This document shows, piece after piece, positions 47,377 to 60,741 of a DNA stretch of 64,000 bases (the stretch's first letter is position 1; each line of letters starts with the position of its first letter). This stretch comes from Cryptomeria japonica (Eukaryota; Streptophyta; Pinopsida; Cupressales; Cupressaceae). Where the stretch lies: the NCBI RefSeq assembly GCF_030272615.1, contig NC_081412.1, positions 475,671,657 to 475,735,656 of the forward strand, in the 5' to 3' direction. The notes under the pieces are model-generated. The model was given only the letters and a program-made list of their open reading frames with translations. It searched no databases and was not told the origin of the DNA. Both the position numbers and the translations under genes were made by a program.

Positions 47377-47845
47377 TATTGGAAATAATATCAAATACCC
47401 CCACTAGCCAATCATGTATCAAATCTTGTGTTTGCACATTATATCTACTGAGCTGTCACCAGTAGTGATTGAAACAATTTTTTCTTGGATTTGGATGGAT
47501 TCTCATGTACTCCTCCATCCTATTCTTTGTGACATCACATGTTTTCTTGGGCAGTTCAAACTACATTAGGATGTAGTTCTTTTCTCTTCACTGTATGTGC
47601 TAAATTTTCTATATATTGTAGTCTTTGTATTTTGAAACTTACTCTATTAATAGAGTCCAGCTTTGAAGAGCTGTTACAATTAAGGAGTCACATCATTTTG
47701 CAGTTGTGAGTGTGTAAGATGTTATGAAGAAGATTGCCATGTTTGAATATAGACCAACAACTCAAACTGAAGATGTAATGTTTTTCATGTTTGATATTTA
47801 ATATAAAAAGTTTGTTCACTTTCTCCTCCCTCTTTATTCTTAAAA
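47377..47845 (+). repeat. Element D 5' LTR
   Basis: Starts TATTGGAAATAA where the partner has TGCTGGAAATAA. Shares GATTTGGATGGATT and GTCTTTGTATTTTGAAACTT with it. Confidence 0.83.
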
Positions 47846-47857
47846 TGGTATCAGAGC
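47846..47857 (+). other. Primer binding site of element D
   Basis: TGGTATCAGAGC, exact match to the tRNA-Met-complementary site. Confidence 0.85.
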
Positions 47858-49398
47858 CCAAGGTTTATCGATAACCTGGAGAGCCACGAGAAAGATTGGT
47901 GTATATAGAGCTACAACTAAAGTCCCTTAATTTGATTGCAAGTTGTGTAGTGCTAGTTGTGCAATAGTCTAGGAGCTATGTAAAGCTCTCTAAGTTATGA
48001 GTTGTATCAACTGCAAGATGGTGTGAAATCCATGCGCTCCATTCTGTAGTGTTCTATTATATGTTCTATATTGTCATATTTTTGAAAGAGTAGAGTGTGC
48101 TTGTGTTTCTTGAAGGAAGATTAATGAAGGCACATAGAAGTGTCAAAGAAGTTGCTTCCTGTAAAAAATATTGTTTTGTAGAATCACTACTTCTTGAAAG
48201 AGGTGGAGTGGCTACTTAAAAAGGAAAAAAGAGCAAGATTGTTGATTTGTGAAGCTGACTACATAGACACCAAGCACATCAATAGAAGTTGCAACAATTA
48301 TCAATTTGTCATTGAACAATGGAATTGTGCCCAAGAAAAATGGGATGTCTCAAATTATTGAAGATACTGCTACCTATCACAAGAGGAGGATATTATTTTC
48401 CCTTCAACGTGATACTTGGATTGCTGAAATGAGAAAGTAAGCTTGTCATAGTGAAGAAGAGATGTAGTTTGGATGAAAGAAACAATTATGAAGAAATCAC
48501 TAAAGAGGTGTTTTTGTAGTTGATAAAGAAAGAGGAGATTGTTGAAGCTAAAGCATGCAAAGTTGCTATTCAAAATTAGTCAAAATAGGTCACTATCTTC
48601 ATTGTGAAGTTGCAATGTGGAAGAATGGTTAAGTAAATGAAGCTGTAAAAGGTATAGTATCTTTTTATTGGTGTTTTGGATTTGTGAAGAGAAGGTTATA
48701 GAAGTAGCCAATATACTCCTAAGGTGTTAGTAAAAGGATTTTGATGTTGCTTGTGTTCAAGATTGGAGTAAACTGTTAATCAAAATACTAGATAAAGAGG
48801 AAGAAATCATTAAACTAAAAAAACAGTCGTTGGGTAGAAGGTTTGTTGTTTTTACTGTTTTTGGACCTAGAATGTTTGAAGATCAAACATTTATATGAAA
48901 GAACATCAAAGGTAAAAATTGATAAAGTTTTAGTATGTTTTGTGTTCTTTCTATTGTTAGTCTTGAAGTTTGTCCTATAGTGTGTGAGGATGCTGAGAGT
49001 TTGAGGAATATACAAGTATAAGTCCCTAGGTTGAGAGAGAGACTGTACGAGAAGTTGAAACGAGGATAGAAGTTGTTTGGTATTTTGAAAATATGGAAAT
49101 ATAAATGGAGTTGTTAATATGGTTGAATCTTTCAACATTATAGTTTTATGAAAAAATGTTTGAGGCTAGAAGAGACAACTAAGAACCCTGAGAACCAATA
49201 GTGTGACTCTATGGGAGGTGTTGATAAAACAAGTGAATCACACTTGAACCTATGATGGACTGGTAAGAAAAGGGGATAGAGCTCATGGTTAGAGCATCCC
49301 AAAAGAAGAATGGGATTTCCTAGGTTTGATATCTAGTATTTGAAGAGTTCAAATGCAAAAGAATTAACACTAGAATTGGTAGTTGAGATTAAGGGGGG

Positions 49399-49867
49399 TG
49401 CTGGAAATAATCTCAACCACCCCCACTATCCTGTCATGTATCAAATCTTTTGTATGCACATCATACCTAAGGAGTTGTCACAAAGAGTGATTGAAATAGA
49501 TTTTCCTTGGATTTGGATGGATTGTCATGTAGTCCTCTGTTTTGTTCTTTGTCACACCACTTGTGTTTTTGGGTGGTTCAAACTTCATTATTATATAGTT
49601 CTTCTCTCTTCGCCATATGTGCTAAATCTGCTATATATTACAGTCTTTATATTTTGAAACTTACTATATTAATAAAGTCCACGTCCACAGAGCTGTTAAA
49701 ATTAAGGATTCAAGTCATTTTGCAATTGTGAGTTTGTAAGATGGTATGAAGAAGATTTTCATGTTTGAATATAGAGAACAGCTTAAACTGAAGATGTAAT
49801 GTTTGTCACTTTTGATATTTAATATAAAAAAGTGTGTTCACTTTTTCTCCCTTCCCTTGATCCTTCA
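49399..49867 (+). repeat. Element D 3' LTR
   Basis: Starts TGCTGGAAATAATCTC right after AAGGGGGG; ends near GATCCTTCA. Confidence 0.83.
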
Positions 49868-49984
49868 CCTGAGTGGCATGCTATAGGGGTTATATATATA
49901 TTTTGAATCCATGATGACTCAACTAAATCTAGATGAAAATCCAAAATGACTCAACCACATATATATGAGATCAATTTGAACTAC

Positions 49985-50410
49985 ACATTCCAAAACCTGA
50001 CATGCCCACTATCGATGTTAATGAGGCAAAAAAAAATAAAAAAATTCTTTTCCATTCTCTTTGATGCTATGAAGAAAAACATTATCTAGGTAATTAGGGA
50101 AAGGACATCCAATCTATAAACCGAATTAGATCGGAATCGAAGGCCTTTTCCATTTGTTTGGACTGTTTAAATCCACGTAAGGTTCAATTTCTAAGCCATT
50201 TTCTATGGCATTGTTGATCGGGCCAACCATTTGAAATATTCCTCTAATGTAATAGTATTTTAAAACAAACAGCGAGGCATAAATTCATATGAATAAATTT
50301 CTCATATGTTCGGCCCTGAGAAAATTTTAATATTTATAGAATATAGTCAATGATCCTTGGAATTAACATCTTCTCAATTGTTTCTATATGAATGGAAGGC
50401 ATTATGCCAT
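49985..50410 (-). pseudogene. Aspartic protease relic 1 (5' end and promoter)
   Basis: The minus strand aligns with the 5' end of the 34.3-kb protease gene. A start codon at 50055 reads MEKNFF where the gene has MAKKLF, and CTGACATGCCCACTATC (49993) matches the signal-peptide coding region. Upstream, ATCCAATCTATAAACCGAAT, GGAATCGAAGGCCTTTTCC, TTGTTTGGACTG and GATCGGGCCAACC follow the order of the protease promoter. Coding sequence beyond the signal peptide is gone; element D ends about 120 bp away. Confidence 0.6.
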
Positions 50411-50489
50411 TCTATGCTGAATATATAGATATTATCTATGGAAATATTAATGTCATTTCATAAATAATAAATAAAAATATAGTCGCATA

Positions 50490-50660
50490 ACACAGAGAGA
50501 AGATCCAATGTATAAGAAATGAGAATGCCTTCACTGTCTCTTTAGGTTGGTTTGATCCGTGCAAGGCCAATATGCATCCCTTAATTTCCATGCCATTCTA
50601 GGTATTATTGATGGGCACAATTTATTCCTTCTTTGGCTATTTGGGAGATTTGGAAAATGG
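50490..50660 (-). pseudogene. Aspartic protease promoter relic 2
   Basis: A second copy of the promoter-like block: GATCCAATGTATAAGAAATG, GTTGGTTTGATCCGTG, AATTTCCATGCCATTCTAGG, ATTGATGGGC, in the same order and orientation as the other copies. No coding remnant. Confidence 0.45.
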
Positions 50661-51619
50661 ATGTAATTGACAAATACAGGGAATCTGCCAATCAACCTAG
50701 TGAACATGTCCAAGATTTTATCAATCACAAACAAACCTACTTAGCTGGCCAGTGTAAATGTTGATATTTGAGTTTTTATTTAAGGGAGCTAAAACACTTT
50801 TATTTATTTATTTTTTAATGTTCTAAAATTAGAAGTGAAATATTATCATTTGTAGTTTGTCCAAGGATCAAATATTTCCATTTGCATTCCGTACGTTCAT
50901 AAACTATTATTCAATATATACTCATAGAATTCCCTTGCACTTATAGAAACGATAAAGCAATTTGTGTAGTCCTCTTGTAGAAAAGATTGAGGACATCATT
51001 TTTTCACCATGCAAGTGATTCTAAGTAGAATTTGCATATCTGGAGTTACTCTAGAATAGTAATTGAAATGTCATTTCTTAAATATGAATTGCAATACTTA
51101 CATGATGAAAGAGGAGACAACATGCGCATATGTCTGAATGAATTGAATTCAAAGACTTTAGATGTTGACACATAATATCAAATCAGACAAACTCATGTTT
51201 CATCATCTCTTAGTAGTAAATGAAGAGGTAGACGAGAAAAAAACTTAAATTTGTGAGGGTCAAGTCTACAATCGTAGTGCCAACTCCAAATGCCTACAAA
51301 TTATATAAGAAATAGCAATGGTTATAAGGTGAATACAAAGAGATATTTCTATAGATCATTATTGTTAATGCATAATTGGGGAACTAATATATTGAAATGT
51401 GTGTTTGTGTGGATAATATAGGGTATAGTTACATAGGAATATGTATAAATAGATAGGTAAAGTAAATTTTACATAAGATTGTATTAGTAATGGATATATA
51501 AATCTATTGAGGCACTTTCTTTCAAATGGGTAAACAATTAAGTTGCAAACGGCATGGGTAATGCCAATTTCACAATTATATTTATCCTTCTTGACTTTAA
51601 GGTACATATGAATCCTCAA
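50661..51619. other. No gene recognised
   Basis: AT-rich, short frames only. Confidence 0.4.
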
Positions 51620-52133
51620 ATGATCATGTACTTAAAATTAGCTAAACTAATAGACTTTGTAGGATGCTAGTGTGCATATTCATCCATTGACACGTATTAT
51701 CCATGAAAAACTAAAAGATAGAAGAAAATAATGTGATTTATAGATTATATAATGCAGGTAGGAATTATTATGTCTTGTAAGTCATTATCAACAATCATAA
51801 GAAAAATTAGAGGAAATAGACTTAAAAAATTTACTTAGATGAAAATTTTTAGTGTTGCACATTGCTTAGAAATATATGAAAATATCACTTTGTTATTCAA
51901 ATAATTCAATGACTAATTATAATAGCTTTGTTCACTCAATGCTACATGATCATGTATCTCAAATTAGCTAAACTAATGGAATTTGTAGGATGACATTGTG
52001 CATATTCAACCATTGGCATGTACTCTCCATGAAAACCTAAAAGATAGAAGAAGAGAATGTCATTTGTAGATAATATAATGTAGGTAGGAAAAATTATGTT
52101 TTGTGACTCATTATAAACAGTTATAAGAAAAAT
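51620..52133 (+). repeat. 327-bp tandem repeat, copy 1 and first part of copy 2
   Basis: TGATCATGTA occurs at 51621 and 51948. Shared landmarks include AAATTAGCTAAACTAATRGA, TTTGTAGGATG, CTAAAAGATAGAAGAA and ATAAGAAAAAT. Copy 2 breaks off at 52133 and resumes at 53690, beyond an insertion. Confidence 0.9.
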
Positions 52134-53689
52134 GGAATTTGTGTCTAAACAGAGTAATGGGATTAGTCTCCGGATAGAGTAAACCTAGGAGGAAGGCCAA
52201 GGAACCGCCGAAAAAGGCCAATTCTCAGAAGAAGGAGTAGAATGATGAAGATTTCGATCAAGAGGCTAGGCAAGACCAGCTGAGGAGACTTGCTAGGAAC
52301 TAAGGAATCCTCAATAATAGATAATAATGTTTTTGATTAAGGATAAACAAGTTTTGAGGGGACCTGTAACCCCATACAACAGGTTTTGAAGGGACCCAAA
52401 ACCCTTAGATTTTACCAAGATCTGGAACCCAAAAAATAATGCTGCCTAGAGGAATAATCATTAGAAAACCAACAGCCCAACCACAGCTGAGACTAAAAAA
52501 GAATAGCCTCTAAAATAAACATAAGGGTTTTACTAAGGCTCCCTTAACCTTCGACTGACAACATGAGTTCTCTAGGCACCCATAAACTTCAAAGACACTA
52601 GACTACAACAAGTAGCCATACATTCAGGACCATAACTCAGAGGGTTTTGAACAGCTTCCCTAGCCAACAGTCTGGGTTTTGAACTAGCCTTGAAAACCAG
52701 CAGAGAAGGGTTTTCCCAAGCTTCCTTAACCTACAACATAGATCTCAGGTTGCCAAAAACAAAGCCTATCCTTAACCAAAAACCAAAACAACAAGTGGTC
52801 AGGCTGAGCCCTTGAAAACTACTAGTATCGAGCTTGCTTGTGGGTTTTACAAGTCTCGTACAACCTCAACAAGACATCAATAAAATAAACAATAAACAAT
52901 AACCAAGAGGGGGATTTTGAAAGGCTTCATGAACCTTCACAATGTGTTTTAAAGTGGCTCCCATAACCAGCATGAGGGCACTCGTCACCACCCAACATCT
53001 GATCAACACTCGCCTTCCAACACGACAGCTCTCCACCTCAATAAGAAAGGAAACCACCTCAATAGAAGCTAGAAGGAAAGAGACCAAGCACATGGAAAAT
53101 GAAGCAGATAACCCCAAAACAAAGACCAGTAGCTAGCAAATAATCACATGATGCTTGGCCGGAAAGAAGGGTTTTGAAAAGGCTCCCAAAACCTTGAACA
53201 TAAACAGAGGCCAGTACCAAATTACTGTTGTTTATGATGGAGTGTTGGATTTAGTACCTTTTTTCTATCTTTCTAAAGATAATTGTTATAGATAGCTTTG
53301 ATAGTGTTAGGAGCATGCTAGGGCTATGGTTTATTAGTTATAGTATTTCTAAGTTTCTTTGAACAACACTTTAAATGATATCTGTGAGCCTTCCAAGAAT
53401 AAGTTTAATTTTAATTTTGTGACTACTAGTAGTGTTAATATTAACTTTAATTAGTATGGTATTAGGATTTTCTATGTTGATATGATGCTAATTTGGTTGA
53501 ATAGCCCTTGTGGGTGGGTAGGGTTTTAGGAACTTGTGTTTTCAGTTACATATGGGTGAGTTCTCTTCATGATTTTTGTCTTTCTTTTCACTATGTGATG
53601 TCAATTGGCATTTTGTTGATGGTCATTTTTGTTGTTTCTTGTCTAATTTTGTGAGGGATCAGGGCCCTTTCCCTTCAGAAAGTAATAAA
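52134..53689 (+). mobile_element. LINE-type (non-LTR) insertion, 5'-truncated
   Basis: 1.56 kb inserted inside copy 2 of the 327-bp repeat. A 19-bp target-site duplication with two differences flanks it: AAACAGTTATAAGAAAAAT (52115-52133) and AAACAATCATAAGAAAAAT (53690-53708). The 3' end is A-rich (AGTAATAAAA), as expected for target-primed reverse transcription. Near the 5' edge a plus frame reads RRKAKEPPKKANSQKKE and DQLRRLARN, the charged end of a protein. Two GGTTTT/AAAACC hairpins (52352-52405) follow. The rest is 3' untranslated sequence with five variants of an AGGGTTTT...GGCT(C/T)CC...AACC motif. Confidence 0.7.
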
Positions 53690-53850
53690 AAACAATCATA
53701 AGAAAAATTAGAGGAAATGGACTTTAGAAATTTACTTAGATGAAATTTTTTAGTGTAGTACCTTTCTTAGAAATTGATGAACAATATCACTTTGTTATAC
53801 AAATAATTCAATGATTAATTATAATGGATTGGTTCACTCAATACTATAAC
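53690..53850 (+). repeat. 327-bp tandem repeat, remainder of copy 2
   Basis: Continues copy 2 in register: ATAAGAAAAATTAGAGGAAA, TTTACTTAGATGAAA, TATCACTTTGTTAT, AATTCAATGA, TTCACTCAAT. Confidence 0.88.
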
Positions 53851-53859
53851 TTTCTATTA

Positions 53860-56800
53860 CATTTTTTCACTTTTCATTAAATAAGTCACTAGGGGACTTA
53901 TTCCCATTACCATATAAGATTTACTTTTGGAAATAATAGAAATGCATTATATGTTTCTAGTTGAGGTTACCAATCCTAATGCTTGAACTACCTGTTGGAG
54001 CCAAAAAATGTTGTACCACCTTAAAACTACCAAAATTAGGTTTTTTGTTGATTTGGATACAATTGTCATGAATTGATGACGGATTCAAATGAAAATATGC
54101 CTAATAAACATATTACTCTTACAGAGCCATGCACATATTCTTGAAAGGATATTGGAAATAAATAATACTAGTTACCTTTTCATTATGTGCTACATATTTT
54201 ATATCCAAAATTACCCTAGTTTTTCACTAAAACTATCAAAGACTGTCTCCAAGAAAAACAAATCATCCAATCTAGTATTGAGTATGTTGATATTCAATTC
54301 TTCATTAACACATATAGATTATGATATATTAGGTCCTATTACACTAAATTTACCTTTCCACTTATCTAGGGTTTTGTCTTGACCTTACCCATCCTTAATA
54401 TTTGGCACAACTCCCTTTTCCATTGCTTTAAGTGACCTAAATTTTTGTTTTATTTGTTTAAAAAATCTTGAAAATGTAAGAAAATACAACTTTAGGGATC
54501 ACCATCATTTCTTAGTTTCTTTTATCTTAGTAGGTGTCTCAAGATCAACTCTAACACGTATAGCAATTTCCCTTATTATTGTAGTTTTGGGCATCAATGT
54601 GTCCTTTATTTATTTTAGATTATGCATAGCTAATTCATTCTTGGGAGAAAGGAAAATTCAAATTTTCATATGCCTTACATGTATATCATCAACCCTGCTT
54701 ATTACATTGGACAATATATAATCAATAGGATTTTCCATCAATTGATCAATAATCTACATCTTATCCTCCTTTCCTCCCTTCATTTTTTCCTTTAGTCATT
54801 TAATCTATATAAGAGAAGATTCTCTATCATATGGAAAAGGTTTATTTAAAGATTGAATGAGTGAAAATTACTGGTTTTGGTGCACTAGTGGATGCTAATT
54901 GGGATGATCTTAATTGGTTTTTTTATATAACCACATTTGTATATGTATCCTACAATTTATAAAAATATCCCTATAGTTTCTTGACTATAGCCTCACCAAA
55001 AAGAGAAGTATTGACTACCAATGATGCAAGTTGTGGGTTAGGTGTATATGAGACCCTTTTTGTTATTACATCTACTTTTTATTCTTAAATTCCATTAACA
55101 ACACTTTTCTTATTTGTGTTAGGGGTCATAGCCTAGATTACCAATGATTCAAACTTAAGGCTCAATAATAGTCCTTAAAAACTTGTTCTTCTTGCTTGTT
55201 ATTAGTGAATACTTATTTTTCTTATCTTATTATTATGTAAGAGCTAATTTAGTAGTAATATCCCAATTAGGGAGTAGCAATAGACCACTATCACGTACTA
55301 CTTTTCTTCACTCCTCAAGTGCCATCCTTCCAACCTTGAAGTCTTCCTGCTACAAAACATGGTTTAAAATCTCATCCCATTGGGAAGGATTGTCATTATT
55401 CCTTTCCTTAGTAACATTTATTTTGATACTCATCCTTTTTTAGCTTGATGACAAAATCTCTAAATTATTTTCTTTTAAAAAAAATCATTATCTATTAAAA
55501 CTTGTTAAAATGCTACAACTCTTATATCATTGGTGTTGTTTCAGGTAAACTTGAAATTCTCATCCATTCTATTTTCAAGCATAAGTAGTATCAAAAGTAT
55601 TAGAGGTGAATATGTCGGTTGCATGAACTCTTTCTCTACAACATTTCCTGCAACATCTTCAATCTCTACAAGCAATATTAATTTTTATTTTTCCTTTAAG
55701 GCAATGACCTTTCGTCATTTAGCAAGTTGTCCTTTATGGAAAACAATATCTTAAGATTTATCCTAAGGCTCTACTTTAATTCTATCCTAACATAGCATAT
55801 AATTAGAGAAGCACTACCTCTTCTATATTCAAGTCTATCCTCTTTGGGAGGGTTTAATGTCTCTACATTAGAAAAATCCTTTTAATCCTAAAAATTGTAT
55901 CTTTCTCTTATACAAAGGCACTAGGGTATTCATAATTAAATCTCTTCTTTTGTTCTCCCTTCATTATGCCAATCCACTTTCTCCTTACCTCAATTACCTC
56001 CTAAACTATGTGGTAATTTATTGTCACATCCTCCTCAAACATCATGGTTTCATACAAAAACAGTGGCTTCTTTACACTTAATATAACATAATCTATGAAA
56101 CTTTTATGATAAAAGATCTTTGTATACTCAAGGCCCATTCTATAGGACTGTAAAATTCGTTAGGTATGTTACAATCTATCTTTTTCTAGGAAATAAAAAA
56201 TTCTAAGATGAGTTGGAAAGAAATATCCCTTCCTATATCCTCTCAAATGTGTCTTATCTAAATAATTATGCTTCCATACAATTTCAGGATATCAAATCCT
56301 CTTTGGAACAAACCTAGGAAAAAAGTGGGGACTAACCAAACACCCATAAACTTTGAAGGTAGTGCTATATGTATGAAATTGAAAAACTCCCCATCTATGT
56401 GAAATTCCCAAGTTAGGAGTTCTCTTTTCAAGGCTTAAAAATTTCATAAGATCTCTTTACTAGGTATCCTCACTTGTTCTTCTTTGAAGAAAAATAGAAT
56501 CCTCCTCACAAATTAATACTCAAATACAAAAATGTTTACATTTTTTTAGAGTTAGTTCAAAATTTAGGTCTAACATTTAATAGGGAGAAGAACCTTGTTA
56601 TTATTTACTTCTCTTCGCTGTAAAATTGCATGATGTTGTCCTCTTCATACAAAAACCTGTGGCATAAAATAGAGTATGACCTAGATTCAAAATCCTTGTG
56701 ATTGGCCTTGATGGCAACCATTTTCTTATGCTCCTTTCTACTTGAGTTAGGAGGCATAATTATATTCACTATTTCCCATAGGGTCTTGGACATCATAAGC

Positions 56801-57300
56801 CATATACATGAGGTCAATTAACATCCTCAATTTTTCATCCTCGCCAATCACTTGGCATAGAGTGTGATAATTACTGATGAAATAGTTTTAAAAGATCTCA
56901 AAAATTAAGTGTTCCATTTCATTCTATGAAATTTTGATAGGCATTTTTGTCTAGTCACTTCACTCTACACCTTGGGATTAACACAGATCTATAATTTTGT
57001 GCATTAAATATTTCTCTTTGAAGGCCTCAAAATTGTTGACTTTACCTGCCATTGGAGTTGGACCAAAAGAAATTGTAATGAACTCTTTTTTAAAGACTAG
57101 CAATATTAGAAACATTTATAGCTAAAATTATTGCTGAATACAGATGATACCTTTCAACAAAAACACTAATGAAGTCAGTATCCACAAAAAAATTGGGTAC
57201 CACAATTTTTCCCTTATCCAACATCCAAGAATTGTAATAGGAAAATGATCCTACTATTTTATATACTAGTGATAAAAAAGAGACCATCTTGTGATTGGTA
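53860..57300 (-). pseudogene. Decayed unknown TE-like coding region
   Basis: Minus-strand frames give protein-like pieces separated by stops: around 55270-55380, GRMALEE, stop, RKVVRDSGLLLLPNWD; around 55620, NVVEKEFMQPTYSPL; open frames at 56605-56817 and 57090-57287. The composition (Lys, Glu, Asp) and spacing suggest a former protein of several hundred residues. No domain is recognised and no terminal repeat frames it. It could be another member of the unknown gag-like group at 8-16 kb. Confidence 0.35.
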
Positions 57301-59031
57301 TGGTGGCATCTTTGTACCCTCTCAAGTTATCAAAGAGCTTGTCCATTACATTTATTGGGCCACAAACAATTGTAGGTATTTTTAAGGGACCAAGGAACTA
57401 AATGATAATGCCCATGTCAAGCCCTTGTAGAAAATTAGGGTTTTCTCCATGATTAGGGTTTAATAATTCACTTTAATTATACTTGTTTTTCCCACAGATT
57501 AAACTTATAGCAAAAATTATAGGACTAGACACTATAAATTTATGAGATTTGAATGGAACTGATTGAGGATGATCACTTACTTGTTGCTTACAAAAAAACC
57601 CTCTTTTTTTGACAAAATTTGTAAAGAGCAAGAATCACCAAGAAATTTTTAATGCAATCAAAAGTAATCATTATGGTGATCCAAATATAGTAGTTGTTTT
57701 TCTCAAACAACTAAAAATTTGATTAGTAACAACCATCTTGCCATTATTGGATGTGATCTTGAACAACTGCAACTATCTATTTAAAAATTTAAATGCACAC
57801 CATTGAATTCAGTTAGTTATGACAAGATCCACTATGTGAATTGATCTAACCAAGTTTGAAAAAACCTTTGTGTGTCTTGATGGATTTAGACAAATCACAA
57901 CTTGTCATCAAGGACTACTCTTTGAGCCACAATGAATAGTAAATGTCATGTGCCAACATTCCATGTTCCCTCACTCAAGATAGGGTCCCACTAGTCTAAC
58001 ACAATGGGATTTGACTAAGCATTTCCTTCACTTGATTGACCGTGACAAAGACACATGACACCAAACTATTGAACTGCACTACTAAGTCACATTAGGCATA
58101 CCTATATCTCAATTATTGCACAACCAACCTAAGAATGCCTAGCTAGATAGTGCACTCAATCTAACGTTGAAGGATATGTTCCTACTAGATTCATGGCACC
58201 ATTGCACAACAATGTAACTCTAGTAGAGAATTGACCTTTGGAGCCGAGGGCGCAAGGTAAGCTACCGTGCTTCATCAACATGCTAGCCTCATAAATAACC
58301 ATGAACTTCTAAAGAATTCATTATGGATTGGACGAGATAGACTACTAGTATCTAGGATAAAGGCCTTGGAAATAGGTGACATGACATAACTTAAAGTCAT
58401 AACTTAAAGCTATTAACTTTGTAAAGAAAGTCACCAATGAAATATAATATATAGGTTTTATGGATTTAGTTGACTTCCAAGACTTAAGGTTTGATATTTG
58501 GGAAAAAACTAAAAAGGGCAAAATAAGATCAAAGGAGTAGGGTAATTTTCCAAGGTTCCAGTAGAATATTTACCTTAGTGTAATATTTCTAAAACATATA
58601 GTTTCATATATTTAATTTAATTATTATATCTATCTTTTATTTTCTACTAAGATTTGGTTTATTTGAAAACATAAAGATTTCTGTTTTACACAAATGGAAA
58701 ATAAAAAATAGAGGGACATCTTATGGAATATTGTCTATATATTATGTATTGATGTTCTTTCTTTAATTAAAGAAGATGGTGTATATAATAAAATGTGTTA
58801 TAAAGTAAGCATAAGTCTAAATATAATTAGTATCGTATCAAAAATTTATAATAAATAAAAACCATGCATACTAGATATTTGAATTACATAAATTTATTTT
58901 TAAAGAAATAATTTTGTGATTTTTGTACAAAATATCAAACTATAAAATATAACCTTTAAAATATATATAACTATAAATAAGAAGTTAATAAAAAATAGGT
59001 ATAAATTTTAATAATTTTTTTATTATGTAAC
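57301..59031. other. No gene recognised
   Basis: AT-rich on the whole. 57850-58350 is less AT-rich, with phrases such as AAGATAGGGTCCCACTAGTC, and may be an old repeat. No frame, LTR ends or PBS found. Confidence 0.35.
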
Positions 59032-59390
59032 AAACAGGTTTTGAAGGGACCTAAAACCCTTTAACAAGGTTCTACATCAAAAAGTTGCATGGAAAAATAC
59101 CCATTAACACAACAACCCAAAGTTAGCAAGAGACCAACAAAAAACCAAAACCCAGCAAAGAGACAATGGAAAAACATAAACTAGTACAAATTTTTAAGGG
59201 CCTCCAGCTAAGTCATGTTTAGAGAAATTTTCTTAAGCTCTTGAATTTCTTGGTTGGCATATTTCTTCTTCAAATTAGCTCTAGTTCTTTTACAAGGCCG
59301 GACTATTTCCTCCTTTTTTTTGTCCAAGGCATCCACATCCAGAGTAGTTCCTTCTTGATGGAGAGTTTCAAGCTTTCCAACCATAAATTT
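59032..59390 (-). pseudogene. LINE-like element 3' fragment
   Basis: The minus strand reads a charged helical tail (KKKEEIVRPCKRTRANLKKK, then YANQEIQELKKISLNMT), then hydrophobic read-through, then the hairpin GGTTTTGAAGGGACCTAAAACC at its downstream end (59034-59055). The same order is seen at 16325-17214. Confidence 0.45.
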
Positions 59391-60686
59391 TAATAAATTA
59401 TGTAATATTTTAATATATATTTTTCATCTTATCTAATCTATAATCCACCTTATGATCACAAGAATGTAATTGTAATTTTAAACTTGTCTCACCAATAAAT
59501 CAAGTCTAAATATCCAAGTGGAATGGCCCTTTTACCCTTTCCTACCAAAATTTGACTAAACAAACATTTATTTATTTCATATCATGTAATATTATCTATT
59601 GACATTTATAACATCGATGATTACAGTCATCGAATGAAGTAAATCTTATCATTCCAAAGCATTGAAAGGTCAAACCATAATTAAATTGTTAGGACTGATT
59701 TACTAAAAGGAGTGAGAAATTATATCCTAAGCATTTGGATTTTTTTCTTTGATCTTCTGTATGCATTTAAATAGTTGATGTAAGAAAAGAGTTTTCAAAA
59801 ATTGGTTACATAAAAACACATCATATGCATTTTCAATATCATGCATCATGTTTTTGATAGGAGAAATATATAGAATTGTGGATAATGTGGATAAAATATT
59901 GAGGTTCATGAAAGATGAAATAGTGCAATTTCATGATTTTATGTATGCCCATGAATGTATTGTTTAATAGAGTAGAAAACAAGTATAAAAATAAAGAGAA
60001 TTATTAATAAAGGGGTTACATATTTCAAAAAAAAAAATCAATTTATCAAAAATATTCATATATCACCTATAATATTTAGTCACAAAGCTATGTCTCTTCA
60101 TCCAACATATTTTAGAGAGACAATCAATTACTAAGAATTGAATATACTCTTATATTTACCTTTATTTGAGATCAGTTTATGCATGTGTATACATTTTATT
60201 AAATTATCTTAGATTGATCTTAGGAAAACTCTATTTTCCTCTACTTTCTGGTGAGTTTGACAGATCTTAGATGACCTAGTCTTCCTAATATAGTTTGAAA
60301 TCTATATTAAAATGTTTCTACATTTGTATATATTACTTTTTATTATATAATTTTTTGAAATTAATATATTTATTTCATCCTTTCACTTTATTTATTTACC
60401 TTCTATTTATGATTTGGTTCTCATTTTCATTCATTACTTTTTACCCACCTTGGTTAATCATATAAACAGTTTCACCTTTAGATATTTTAATTTTTCATTT
60501 TTAGATATTGTATTCTTTTCTATTTATATTTTTATCGTGGATGTTTCTCCCCTTTTTTTTACCAAGTTCCCACCATGATGAGGACTACACAATGAACGAA
60601 ACCAAATGGAAATATATGTGATTTGTTAATATATTATCATATTAAGATATTTCACAAAATTGAATACAAAACTAAGTGGTAAATGA

Positions 60687-60741
<55 letters not shown>

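Larger units (their letters stand above)
47377..49867 (+). mobile_element. Short LTR retroelement D, non-coding
   Basis: Direct LTRs of about 469 bp (47377-47845 and 49399-49867) enclose 1.55 kb. A perfect tRNA-Met primer binding site TGGTATCAGAGC follows the left LTR (47846-47857). The tract AAGGGGGG precedes the right LTR. Flanking 5-mers CTTGA (47372-47376) and CCTGA (49868-49872) fit a target-site duplication with one change. The interior has only short frames and no gag or pol motif. Its LTR sequence is unlike A, B and C, so it is a second non-autonomous family of nearly the same size as A. Confidence 0.85.

Noticed and set aside
52866-53136. Frames on both strands at 52866-53136
   Set aside because: Mutually overlapping read-through of the 3' untranslated region of the LINE-type insertion.
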